From: Acidimicrobiia bacterium
Lineage (GTDB): Bacteria; Actinomycetota; Acidimicrobiia; IMCC26256; BP-133
Direction: 5' to 3'
Length of the DNA stretch: 13,423 nucleotides
NCBI GenBank assembly: GCA_025934385.1
Contig: JAICYE010000017.1
Location: 1-13,423, forward strand
The notes under the pieces are model-generated. The model had not been told where the DNA came from. It saw only the letters and a program-made list of their open reading frames with translations, and made no database searches. How positions within the stretch are numbered: position 1 is the first letter of the stretch; each line of letters opens with the position of its first letter. Positions 1 through 7,011 of the stretch are shown here, one piece after another. Made by a program: the position numbers and the translations under genes.

Positions 1-200
1 CAGAACCACAGGACACCGGCCGCCAGCGCCACGACCACCACGACGGCGCCGAAGGCCCACGGATCCTCTCCCGACCGGAGCCGGTGCCACAGCGCCGACG
101 CCCGCCCGGCGCCAAGTGCCGAGGAGCACACCGCGGCCGCGGCCTCGTCGCCGCCGCCCGGTTCACCGCCGGGACCGGGCGGGGCTGAAGAATCGGTCAT
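1..200 (-). CDS. N-terminal part of a membrane protein, probably ComEA-like (runs off window)
   Basis: Only the first 66 codons are inside the window; the 3' end lies beyond position 1. The start ATG (198-200) has a strong Shine-Dalgarno GGAGGT at 206-211 with a 5-base spacer. The protein opens with a Pro/Gly/Glu-rich, probably disordered stretch (residues 1-22), then a short basic region, then a hydrophobic segment at about residues 48-66 that looks like a single membrane anchor. No helix-hairpin-helix or SLBB domain is visible because the rest is missing. ComEA-type DNA-uptake proteins have a short cytoplasmic N-terminus, one membrane helix and an extracytoplasmic DNA-binding part, and in many actinobacteria comEA lies just downstream of leuS, as it would here. 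The ComEA identity is inference from that architecture and order; another anchored protein is possible. Confidence 0.55.
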   Translation of the reverse strand, partial: MTDSSAPPGPGGEPGGGDEAAAAVCSSALGAGRASALWHRLRSGEDPWAFGAVVVVVALAAGVLWF

Positions 201-320
201 GGGCTACCTCCACCGTGCGGAACGGCCGACCGATGGGGGAAGCAGCGGGGGAAGTGCGACCGCCCGAGCACCCTAGGAAACGGCGCCGGCGGCGCGCCAG
301 CGAATTTCCGCAATCCCCCG

Positions 321-341
321 CCCGGGCGCCGAGGCGCCGGG
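321..341 (-). terminator. GC-rich stem-loop after the HELVH gene, possible terminator
   Basis: An imperfect hairpin (CCCGGGCGCC against GGCGCCGGG with one bulged base and a very short loop) lies about 11 bases beyond the stop codon of the minus-strand gene at 353-679. It lacks a clear U tract, so it may be a weak terminator, a 3'-end stabiliser or only a GC-rich palindrome. The rest of the 201-352 gap holds the Shine-Dalgarno of the next gene and nothing else recognisable. Confidence 0.3.
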
Positions 342-352
342 AGGTGATCGGC

Positions 353-679
353 TCAGCGGCCGGCCAACTCCCGGGCCTCGACTTCCAGCGGGATCGCCTC
401 GTAGGCCCGCTGGTGGCCGAGACCCGCCGCCCGTCCCCGGAGGTAGGCCCCGAGATACCGCCACAGGAACCGGCCGGGCCCGAGCTCCCGCCACTGCCGC
501 ACGTGGACGAGCTCGTGGGCCAGCAACGCGTCGTCACCCCGATGGTCGCGGCGGAGCAGGATCACCCGCCCGAGCGTCATGGCCGCCACACCGGGCGTGA
601 GCCAGGGCACGACGACGAGCCGCGCCCGGGCGACGTCGGCCGGTGGCACCAGCGGAAAGTCGCCCTCGACGCGCCGCAC
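353..679 (-). CDS. small zinc-metalloprotease-like protein with HELVH motif
   Basis: This encodes a 108-residue protein. The start is GTG at 677-679, with a purine-rich AGGGGG upstream, and the stop is TGA. The central helix holds HELVH (residues 55-59, followed by VRQW), the HExxH zinc-binding and catalytic signature. A Glu in the LEVEARE segment (about residues 99-103) could be the third ligand, as in the short HExxH proteins related to DUF4157 that often read HExxHvxQ. No signal peptide or membrane segment is evident, and the protein is far shorter than true secreted proteases, so it may be a minimal peptidase or a metal-binding relic. It begins 21 bases after the leuS stop on the same strand, so it is probably co-transcribed with leuS. 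The substrate is unknown. The reading as a real gene rests on the motif, the tight spacing and the clean start. Confidence 0.7.
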   Translation of the reverse strand: MRRVEGDFPLVPPADVARARLVVVPWLTPGVAAMTLGRVILLRRDHRGDDALLAHELVHVRQWRELGPGRFLWRYLGAYLRGRAAGLGHQRAYEAIPLEVEARELAGR

Positions 680-700
680 GCCGCCCCCTGCCTGCCGGCG

Positions 701-3169
701 CTAGCCGACGATGTTGACCAGCTTGGGGCGCACGATGATGACGTTGCGGGGCGCCCGTCCGCCGAGGTGCTCCTGCACCCGGGCCGAGGCCAGCGCCGCC
801 TTCTCCATCTCCTCCTCGGTGATGGTGGCGTCGACGTCGATGCGGTCGCGCACCTTCCCGTTGACCTGGACGATCATCGTCACCGTCTCGGCCTTGGCCA
901 GTTCGGCGTCGTGGGCCGGCCACGGCTCCTCGTGGAGGTGGGCGCCGGCGCCGTGGCGCCGCTCCCACAGCTCGGCCGAGATGTGCGGCGCCATCGGCGC
1001 CAGCACGAGGAGCAGGGCGTCGACCGCCTCGTCGAGCGTGCCGCGGCGGGGCCCGTCGTCGGACTGGATGTACTTGTACAGGTCGTTGACGTACTCCATG
1101 CAGGCGGCGACGGCGGTGTTGTAACCCCACCGTTCGAAGTCGTCGGTGACCTTGCCGACCAGGGCGTGGCGGGCCCGGACGACGGCGCGGTCGGCGTCGG
1201 TCTCGGACCGGTCGACCGGCGCCGAGCCGGCCTCACCGGTGGCCAGCCGCCAGACGCGACCGAGGAAGCGGGAGGCGCCGTCGACGCCGTGGTCGGACCA
1301 GTCCGCGTCGTCGCCGGGCGGGCCGACGAACAGCTGGAACAGGCGAAGGGCGTCGGCACCATGACTATCGAAGAATTGGGCCGGCGAGACCACGTTGCCC
1401 TTCGACTTGCTCATCTTCGACCCGCCGAGGCGGATCATGCCCTGGCTGAAGAGCCGCTGGAACGGCTCCCGGACGCCGGCCGGGATCAGCTCCAGGTCGG
1501 CCAGCGCCTTCGTGAAGAAGCGGGCATAGAGCAGGTGGAGGATGGCGTGCTCGATGCCGCCGATGTACTGGTCGACCGGCATCCACCGGCCGATCTTCTC
1601 GGGGTCGAACGGCGCGGCGGCGTTGGTGGCGTCGCAGAAGCGCAGGTAGTACCACGACGAATCGACGAAGGTGTCCATCGTGTCGGTCTCGCGGGTGGCC
1701 GGCCCGCCGCACTTCGGGCAGGTGGCGTTGAGGAAGCCTTCGTGGCGCCGCAGCGGCGACTCGCCCGACGGCAGGAACTCGACGTCGTCGGGCAGCAGGA
1801 CCGGCAGTTCCTCCTCCGGCACCGGCTGAGCGCCGTGCTCGGCGCAGTACACGATCGGGATCGGACAGCCCCAGTAGCGCTGGCGGGAGATCAGCCAGTC
1901 CCGCAGTCGGTAGTTGACCTTGGCCTGGCCGAGGCCGCGCTCCTCCAGCCAGGCGATGCCCGCCGCCTTGGCCTCGTCGACCTCCATCCCGTCGAGGCTG
2001 AATCCTTCATCGTTGGCGCTGCTGATCTTGCGACCGGGGCCGGTGTAGATCGGGTCGGTCCAGCCCTCGGGCCGTTCGGTGGTCTTGATGACCGGCAGCT
2101 CGTACACGACGGCGAAGTCGAAGTCGCGCTGGTCCTCGCCGGGGACGGCCATGATCGCACCCGTCCCGTAGCTGCCGAGGACGTAGTCGGCGAGGTACAG
2201 CGGGACTTCGGCGTCGTTGAAGGGATTGACGGCGTAGGCGCCGGTGAAGATGCCCCGCTTGTCCAGCTGGCCCTCCGCCGACTGGCGTTCGACCTCGGAG
2301 GTGTTGCGGACGCGGGTGACGAACTCGGCCACCTCCCGCTCCCGCCCGGTCCCGGCCGTGAGCTCCGGCACGAGCGGGTGCTCGGGGGCGAGCACCACGT
2401 ACGTCATGCCGAAGACCGTGTCGATCCGGGTGGTGAAGACCCGGATCTTCGTGTCGGAGCCCTTGACGGCGATGTCGAACTCGACGCCCTCGGAGCGGCC
2501 GATCCAGTTGCGCTGCATGACCTTGACCCGCTCCGGCCAGTCGACCGTATCGAGGTCGTCGAGCAGCTGCTGGGCGTAGTCGGTGATGCGGAACATCCAC
2601 TGCTCGAGGTCGCGCTTGACGACCTCGGTGCCGCAGCGATCGCAGACGCCGCCCTCGGCCTGCTCGTTGGCCAGCACCGTCTGGCACGACGGGCACCAGT
2701 TGACGGGTGCCATCTGCTTGTAGGCCAGCCCGGCCTTGTGGAGCTGGAGGAACAGCCACTGCGTCCACCGGTAGTAGTCGGGCTCGCAGCAGGAGAGTTC
2801 GCGGCGCCAGTCGTAGGCCGATCCCAGCCGCTTGATCTGGGCCTTCATGGTGGCGATCCGCTGCCGGGTGATGATCCCGGGGTGGATGCCCTCGGCGATG
2901 GCGGCGTTCTCGGCCGGGAGGCCGAACGAGTCCCACCCCATGGGTGACAGCACACCGAAGCCCTGCATCGTCTTGTACCGGCACAGGACGTCGCCGAGCG
3001 TGTAGTTCCGGACGTGGCCCATGTGGATCGGGCCCGACGGATAGGGATACATGCAGAGGTCATAGAACTTCGGCCGCGGATCGCTCTCGTCGATCTCGTA
3101 GGTGCCCCGCTCGTCCCACACCCGCTGCCACTTGGCCTCAACGGCCTGGACGTCGTACCCCTCGCTCAT
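701..3169 (-). CDS. leuS: leucyl-tRNA synthetase
   Basis: This is the cytoplasmic class Ia synthetase that charges tRNA-Leu with leucine using ATP; it is 822 residues long, within the bacterial range. The HIGH motif appears as HMGH (residues 49-52). A zinc-type CPSC...CDRC pair lies at 159-179. The CP1 editing domain carries the threonine-rich TTRIDT (246-251) and [10 protein letters not shown]...DQRD (334-349). A single CPKC is at 484-487, the KMSKS loop at 585-589, and the anticodon-binding helical domain with the VNGKVRD C-terminal region at about 655-822. The residue before DQRD is Glu rather than the His seen in E. coli. The start ATG has no good Shine-Dalgarno, but TAGACT lies just upstream, so translation may be (nearly) leaderless. 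It heads a minus-strand cluster with the HELVH gene and the comEA-like gene. Confidence 0.98.
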   Translation of the reverse strand: MSEGYDVQAVEAKWQRVWDERGTYEIDESDPRPKFYDLCMYPYPSGPIHMGHVRNYTLGDVLCRYKTMQGFGVLSPMGWDSFGLPAENAAIAEGIHPGIITRQRIATMKAQIKRLGSAYDWRRELSCCEPDYYRWTQWLFLQLHKAGLAYKQMAPVNWCPSCQTVLANEQAEGGVCDRCGTEVVKRDLEQWMFRITDYAQQLLDDLDTVDWPERVKVMQRNWIGRSEGVEFDIAVKGSDTKIRVFTTRIDTVFGMTYVVLAPEHPLVPELTAGTGREREVAEFVTRVRNTSEVERQSAEGQLDKRGIFTGAYAVNPFNDAEVPLYLADYVLGSYGTGAIMAVPGEDQRDFDFAVVYELPVIKTTERPEGWTDPIYTGPGRKISSANDEGFSLDGMEVDEAKAAGIAWLEERGLGQAKVNYRLRDWLISRQRYWGCPIPIVYCAEHGAQPVPEEELPVLLPDDVEFLPSGESPLRRHEGFLNATCPKCGGPATRETDTMDTFVDSSWYYLRFCDATNAAAPFDPEKIGRWMPVDQYIGGIEHAILHLLYARFFTKALADLELIPAGVREPFQRLFSQGMIRLGGSKMSKSKGNVVSPAQFFDSHGADALRLFQLFVGPPGDDADWSDHGVDGASRFLGRVWRLATGEAGSAPVDRSETDADRAVVRARHALVGKVTDDFERWGYNTAVAACMEYVNDLYKYIQSDDGPRRGTLDEAVDALLLVLAPMAPHISAELWERRHGAGAHLHEEPWPAHDAELAKAETVTMIVQVNGKVRDRIDVDATITEEEMEKAALASARVQEHLGGRAPRNVIIVRPKLVNIVG

Positions 3170-3178
3170 AGGCAGGCG

Positions 3179-3184
3179 AGTCTA
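3179..3184 (-). promoter_or_regulatory. candidate -10 box of leuS (short leader or leaderless)
   Basis: On the minus strand TAGACT fits the actinobacterial TAnnnT -10 pattern and ends 9 bases before the leuS ATG, so the transcript would start within about 2 bases of the start codon. No convincing -35 is visible. This is inference from position. Confidence 0.35.
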
Positions 3185-3253
3185 CCGGCGCCTCCCACCA
3201 GCCCCGATGGTCATGTACCGCCGACGTTCCCCCGGCCCCCCGACGCCCGCTGC

Positions 3254-3259
3254 TAGGGT
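3254..3259 (+). promoter_or_regulatory. candidate -10 box of the tRNA-Ala gene
   Basis: TAGGGT matches TAnnnT and lies 14 bases before the tRNA 5' end, which would give a short 5' leader of about 8 bases to be removed by RNase P. No clear -35 was found. Confidence 0.4.
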
Positions 3260-3273
3260 TGAGGGCCGCACGC

Positions 3274-3346
3274 GGGGCCATAGCTCAGTTGGCAGAGCGC
3301 TTGCATGGCATGCAAGAGGTCGGGGGTTCAAATCCCCCTGGCTCCA
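3274..3346 (+). tRNA. tRNA-Ala, anticodon GGC
   Basis: A complete cloverleaf folds. The acceptor GGGGCCA (3274-3280) pairs with TGGCTCC (3339-3345) with one G-T pair. The D stem is GCTC/GAGC (3283-3286 with 3295-3298). The anticodon stem is CTTGC/GCAAG (3300-3304 with 3312-3316) and the 7-base loop carries GGC at 3307-3309. The T stem is GGGGG/CCCCC (3322-3326 with 3334-3338) with loop TTCAAAT. The discriminator is A at 3346. The mature CCA is not encoded: the bases after the discriminator are CCC. This tRNA reads GCC and GCU codons, GCC being very frequent in this genome. Confidence 0.97.
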
Positions 3347-3360
3347 CCCCTGGCTCCACC
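3337..3360 (+). repeat. perfect 12-bp tandem duplication of the tRNA 3' end
   Basis: CCTGGCTCCACC occurs twice with no spacer, at 3337-3348 (inside and just past the tRNA) and at 3349-3360. Such copies of a tRNA 3' end can be left by integrase action or by slippage; no integrase or element lies nearby, so the origin is open. Confidence 0.85.
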
Positions 3361-3364
3361 GAGG

Positions 3365-3389
3365 AAGGCCCTGGTCACAGGGCCTTTTT
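3365..3389 (+). terminator. intrinsic terminator of the tRNA-Ala gene
   Basis: A perfect 9-bp stem AAGGCCCTG / CAGGGCCTT (3365-3373 with 3378-3386) with the tetraloop GTCA is followed by Ts. It lies 19 bases after the tRNA and is the textbook form of a Rho-independent terminator. Confidence 0.9.
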
Positions 3390-3529
3390 CCTTTCCGCCG
3401 GCCGAAACCGGACCGATCAGGAACAGTCCGGCGACTTCGGTCTGAATCGGCCCCGCCAGGCAGGACATCGGGGCGCGCCCGGGGAAGGTGTAGCGGCTCT
3501 CCCCCACCCCCGTCGGAGGTCGTGTTCTG

Positions 3530-4693
3530 GTGAGTGTGCAACCCCTCGCCGCGGATCCCGGACCGGTTCCGCTCCTCGCCGCGCCGGCCCGGCGCCGGGA
3601 GCTGCGGGCGGCGGCCGGGGCCATGGTGGCGTGGGTGCCCGGGGAGCGGCCCCGGTGCGACCTCGACCTCCTCCTCACCGGGGCGATGTATCCGCTGGCC
3701 GGCTTCCTCGGCCGGGCGGACTACGAAGCGGTGCGCGACACGATGCGCCTGGCCGACGGAACATTGTGGCCGATGCCGATCACCCTCGACGTCCCGGCCC
3801 GGGTGGCCACCCGGCTGGGCCCGGGGGACGGGCTGGCGCTGCGGGAGCGCGACGGGACGCTGCTGGCCGTGCTGTGGGTCGACGACGTGTGGCAGCCCGA
3901 CCTCCGGGCCGAGGCCGAGGCGGTGCTGCGGACGCAGAGCCCGGCCCACCCCGGCGTGGCCCACCTCCGGGAGTCGACGCACCCGTTCTACGTCGGCGGC
4001 CGGATCGAGGGCCTGCGCCGCCCGCTGTCGCCGGCCTTCGGGCCGCTGTCCCCGGAGCCGCTCGAGATGCGGGCCGAGTTCGCCCACCGGGGCTGGAAGC
4101 GCATCGTCGCCTTCCACACCCGCAACCCGATGCACCGGGCCCACTTCGAGCTCACCCGCCAGGCGGCGGAGTCGGCCGGTGCCAACCTCCTCCTCCACCC
4201 GGTGGTCGGAATGACGAAGCCCGGCGACGTCGACCCCGTCACCCGGCTGCGCTGCTACCACTGCCTCCTCCACCGCTACCCGCCGGGAACGGTGATGCTG
4301 GCCGCCATCCCGATGGCCATGCGCATGTCGGGGCCGCGGGACTCGCTGTGGAACGCCCTCCTCCGCCACACCTTCGGCTGCACCCACTACATCGTCGGCC
4401 GCGACCATGCCGGCTGCGCCGACGCCGACGGCCGCCCGTTCTACGACCCCTACGAGTCGCAGGACATCCTCTTCCACCACGAGGCCGAGATCGGCATCAC
4501 GCCCGTCGCCTTCCCGGCGCTCAGCTACGTGCCGAGCCTCGACCGCTACGTCCGCGAGACGGAGATCCCGCCTGCGGCCGAGACCCGCACGGTCAGCGGC
4601 ACCGAGCTCCGCCAGCTCATCGCCGGCGGCGGCGACATCCCCGAGTGGATCACCTTCCCCGAGGTCGCCGAGGTCCTTCGCTCGACGCTGTGA
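3530..4693 (+). CDS. sat: sulfate adenylyltransferase (ATP sulfurylase, Sat type)
   Basis: This encodes a 387-residue enzyme that forms adenosine 5'-phosphosulfate and pyrophosphate from ATP and sulfate, or runs in reverse in sulfur oxidisers. It is the homomeric Sat type, not CysD/CysN. The N-terminal PUA-like part (about 1-165) includes the region near TGAMYPLAGF (50-59). The catalytic domain has the nucleotide-binding HTRNPMHRAH (196-205), HPVVGMTKPGD (223-233), AIPMAMRMSGPR (259-270), GRDHAG (290-295) and the closing SGTELRQLI...PEW (356-373). The usual signature is QTRNP; here the Gln is His (CAC codon). There is no C-terminal APS-kinase domain. The start GTG at 3530 follows GGAGGT (3515-3520) with a 9-base spacer; another GTG six bases on is spaced less well. 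The epimerase gene follows 47 bases later. No other sulfur-assimilation gene is in the window. Confidence 0.95.
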   Translation: MSVQPLAADPGPVPLLAAPARRRELRAAAGAMVAWVPGERPRCDLDLLLTGAMYPLAGFLGRADYEAVRDTMRLADGTLWPMPITLDVPARVATRLGPGDGLALRERDGTLLAVLWVDDVWQPDLRAEAEAVLRTQSPAHPGVAHLRESTHPFYVGGRIEGLRRPLSPAFGPLSPEPLEMRAEFAHRGWKRIVAFHTRNPMHRAHFELTRQAAESAGANLLLHPVVGMTKPGDVDPVTRLRCYHCLLHRYPPGTVMLAAIPMAMRMSGPRDSLWNALLRHTFGCTHYIVGRDHAGCADADGRPFYDPYESQDILFHHEAEIGITPVAFPALSYVPSLDRYVRETEIPPAAETRTVSGTELRQLIAGGGDIPEWITFPEVAEVLRSTL

Positions 4694-4740
4694 CCGTTCG
4701 CCTGCTCCCGGGGACGGTGACCGCCGAGCGAGGAGCCGAT

Positions 4741-5652
4741 GTGACGATGCCCCCCTCAGGCGAGCAGTTCGAGATCTCGTGGCGGGATCAGCGAGCGACG
4801 ATCGTGGAGGTCGGTGGCGGCGTGCGGGAATACGCCGTGGCCGGGCGGCCGGTCCTCGATCCGTATCCCGTCGACGCCATGTGCGACGGCGCCCACGGCA
4901 CTCCGCTGATCCCCTGGCCCAACCGATTGGCGGACGGCCGGTATCGCTTCGCCGGAACCGACTACCAGGTGGCGCTCACCGAGCCCGACAAGCACAACGC
5001 CATTCACGGCTTCATGCGGTGGCGTCCCTGGCAGGCGGTCGAGCGGGACGGCCACCGGGTCGTCATGGCCGCCCGGTTGTTCCCGCTCAAAGGCTGGCCG
5101 TTCCCCCTCGACCTCCGCGTGACCTACGAACTGGGCGACGAGGGCCTCACCGTCCGCACCGCCGCCACCAACCTCGGGCCGCGCCCGTGCCCCTACGGCT
5201 GCGGGCACCACCCCTACCTCTCGCCCGGAAGCGGGTTGATCGACGACGCCACGCTCGAGTTGGACGCCTCCGTCCGCATCCTGACGGACAACCCTCGTCA
5301 GCTCCCCACCGGCACCGAGCGGGTGGACGGTACCGAGTTCGATTTCCGTGCCGGCCGCCGCGTGGGAGACCTGCGCATCGACTTCCCGTTCACCGAACTC
5401 GGCCGGGACAGCGGGCGGGCCTGGGTGCGGCTGGTCGGGCCCGACGGAGGCCGGGCGGAGCTCTGGGTGGACGAGCACTACCCGATCATCGAGCTCTTCA
5501 CCGGGGACACGCTGGCCCCCGACCGTCAACGGCGGGGACTGGGTGCCGAGCCGATGACCTGCCCCCCCGACGGGCTCGCCACCGGAACCGGCCTGATCCG
5601 CCTCGACCCTGGCGAAACCGTCGAGACGACCTGGGGCGTCCGCCTCGCCTGA
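4741..5652 (+). CDS. aldose 1-epimerase (galactose mutarotase) family protein
   Basis: This encodes a 303-residue, predicted cytoplasmic, beta-sandwich sugar mutarotase that interconverts alpha and beta anomers. Visible family marks are PWPNRLADG (58-66), the histidine-bearing HNAIHGFMRW (85-94), GCGHHPYL (153-160) holding the probable general-acid His, YPIIELFTGD (247-256) holding the probable catalytic Glu251, and the closing EPMTCPPDGLATG (270-282). I chose GTG 4741 because AGGAG lies at 4731-4735 with a 5-base spacer; ATG 4747 and a GTG overlapping the sat stop (4690) are in frame but less well placed. It probably shares a transcript with sat, though no functional link between the two is known. 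The substrate sugar cannot be told. It ends 14 bases from the convergent selenoprotein gene, with no terminator hairpin between. Confidence 0.9.
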   Translation: MTMPPSGEQFEISWRDQRATIVEVGGGVREYAVAGRPVLDPYPVDAMCDGAHGTPLIPWPNRLADGRYRFAGTDYQVALTEPDKHNAIHGFMRWRPWQAVERDGHRVVMAARLFPLKGWPFPLDLRVTYELGDEGLTVRTAATNLGPRPCPYGCGHHPYLSPGSGLIDDATLELDASVRILTDNPRQLPTGTERVDGTEFDFRAGRRVGDLRIDFPFTELGRDSGRAWVRLVGPDGGRAELWVDEHYPIIELFTGDTLAPDRQRRGLGAEPMTCPPDGLATGTGLIRLDPGETVETTWGVRLA

Positions 5653-5666
5653 CCGACGCCAAAACG

Positions 5667-6848
5667 TCAGCGGGCGATGCCATAGGCGCAGCCTCGCATC
5701 AGCTCGTCGCCGGAGTCGTTCATCACATCCCGCAAGGTCCGCAGGAAGGCGCCGAGGGCGGTCTCGCCCCAGAACCACCGCTGCGTGTCGGCCTGGGCCT
5801 CGCCGGCCCTCATGACCAGCCTGGCCTCGAGGTAGAGCACGCGGAGGTCGTCGGCGCAGTACCGGATGAAGAGCGGGAGCGGCGTCTCGCCCTGTTCGGG
5901 AAGCCGGCGCTGCTCCCCGCCGACGAACGCCTCCAGGAAGCGGACGACGCCGCGGAACTTGACCGGCGCCACGCCCGAGAGACCGACGGCCGTCCGGCCC
6001 GTCCGCTCCGACCACTGCTCCCAGTAACGGCGCATCACGGTCACCTCGTCGGCCAGCGACAGGTCCACGGGCGATTGCTCCACCGCCGCCGCCTGGATCG
6101 ACGTGCCGGTTTCGCTCTCGCCCAGTTCACCGCCGAAGTCGGCCAGCACCGGGAACTCCGCCTCGTCGAGCAGGCCGAACGCCGCGTCGAGCACCGCCCG
6201 CTGCTCGGCCACGTCATCGGGGTGGCCGAGCGGCAGCCCGAAGGGGAACGGCACCCACAGCGCCCGGGGCGGCTTGACCTTCTCGGTGTGCTCCCGGATG
6301 AGGCTGATGCTGACGGTCACGAGCCCGGCTTCCTCCAACCTCCGTGCGACCACACCGACGGTGTGGGTGCAGAGCGGTCAGGTCGGCGTGAGGAGGACGA
6401 CGTCGACGCCGTCGTCGACCAGCCGCCGGGCCAGCACCGGAGCCGTCTCGTCCCGAGCGGGAGTGACGTCGTGGAGCGCGCCCATGACCGAGTAGTGGTG
6501 CGGCCCGACGCGGCCGATCCGTTTCTCGGCCACGAGTTCGGCGAGCCGGTCGATCGGGAAGACGACGTTGACGTCGCGGCTGAACGCCGACTTGTCGAAG
6601 GCCAGGCTGCTGTGGGACTGCAGCAGCTCGGCGGCGCCGGCGCCCGACGGGATGACGCGGAACGACGGGTCCTCCCGGCCGAAGGGCCGGTCGCCCCGGC
6701 AGTGGATCCCGGCGGACGTGACGATGGCCACGGTGCTGTTCGCCAGCGGCCCGGTGAGTTTCGCCCGGGGCGACCCGTCGTTGATCTCGACCGCTCGGGT
6801 GAGGAGCATGTTCCGCTGGATCTGGGGTAATGCGGCCAGGCGGGGCAT
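5667..6848 (-). CDS. GrdB/PrdB-family selenoprotein, in-frame UGA read as selenocysteine
   Basis: Two open stretches in the same minus-strand frame (6848-6381 and 6377-5667) are separated only by one TGA at 6378-6380. Reading through gives 393 residues with Sec at position 157 in TPT-U-PLC, the UxxC arrangement of the selenoprotein B subunits of D-proline, glycine, betaine and sarcosine reductases. Supporting residues are TSAGIHCRGDRPF (44-56), SFRVIPSGA (62-70), VFPIDRLAELVAEKRIG (96-112), HYSVMG (118-123) and DDGVDVVLLTPT before Sec. Family members use the Sec selenolate redox-actively on substrates. The C-terminal part (about 230-393), with DDLRVLYLEA and WFWGETALG, is unassigned. A stem-loop follows the UGA. 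No partner subunits are adjacent, so the substrate is unknown. The start ATG has no Shine-Dalgarno but TACAAT lies 6 bases upstream, suggesting a leaderless mRNA. The terminal stop is also TGA. Confidence 0.88.
6339..6380 (-). promoter_or_regulatory. candidate bacterial SECIS stem-loop following the UGA
   Basis: Immediately after the UGA the mRNA can form an 18-on-18 stem (6377-6360 with 6356-6339) capped by the loop GUC. The upper 7 pairs are perfect (CCACACC against GGUGUGG), followed by a 2x2 mismatch, a 3-bp block and lower pairs with single mismatches. The loop begins 18 bases after the UGA and has G first. This agrees with the known bacterial SECIS pattern: an apical loop roughly 16-37 bases downstream, with a G among its first two bases. 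Pairing was judged by eye. Confidence 0.7.
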
Positions 6849-6854
6849 CGGCGG

Positions 6855-6860
6855 ATTGTA
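6855..6860 (-). promoter_or_regulatory. candidate -10 box for a leaderless selenoprotein mRNA
   Basis: On the minus strand TACAAT is followed by 6 bases and then the ATG, so transcription would begin at or next to the A of ATG. An in-frame TAA lies further upstream with no other start between, which supports this start. No clear -35 is visible. Confidence 0.5.
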
Positions 6861-6909
6861 CGTACCGGTTTGTGCCCGTCTCCCGCTCCGGGCGGAGGCG
6901 ACTTACGTG

Positions 6910-6915
6910 TATAGT
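6910..6915 (+). promoter_or_regulatory. candidate -10 box for the plus-strand ClC gene
   Basis: TATAGT on the plus strand in an AT-richer patch would start a transcript near 6922 and leave a leader of about 90 bases before the ClC ATG. It is divergent to the TACAAT box 50 bases away. No matching -35 was seen. Confidence 0.35.
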
Positions 6916-7011
6916 GCAACTACTTTCGCCTTCCGGCGCCCGCCCCCGGGCCCGAGCGCGGCAGCGGTGGAGTCCCGCCCCCGGAGGCCCGAGATCTATC
7001 GTGCAGACGAC

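Noticed and set aside
116..2947. A very long plus-strand open frame (over 900 codons) opposite leuS
   Set aside because: It is the antisense shadow of leuS in GC-rich DNA: Arg/Pro/Asp/Val-rich, no domain, and leuS motifs are unambiguous on the other strand.
3259..4740. Upstream in-frame extension of the epimerase gene, running through the tRNA and sat
   Set aside because: This part is out of frame with sat and Arg/Pro-rich; real epimerase similarity begins only after 4741, where a Shine-Dalgarno is present.
4757..6015. A long minus-strand open frame opposite the epimerase gene
   Set aside because: It lies antisense to a well-supported gene, has no recognisable domain and overlaps the C-terminal part of the selenoprotein gene in another frame.
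6378..6380. The TGA as a nonsense mutation or pseudogene
   Set aside because: Frame, UxxC context, downstream hairpin and intact family residues on both sides all fit selenocysteine better than decay.
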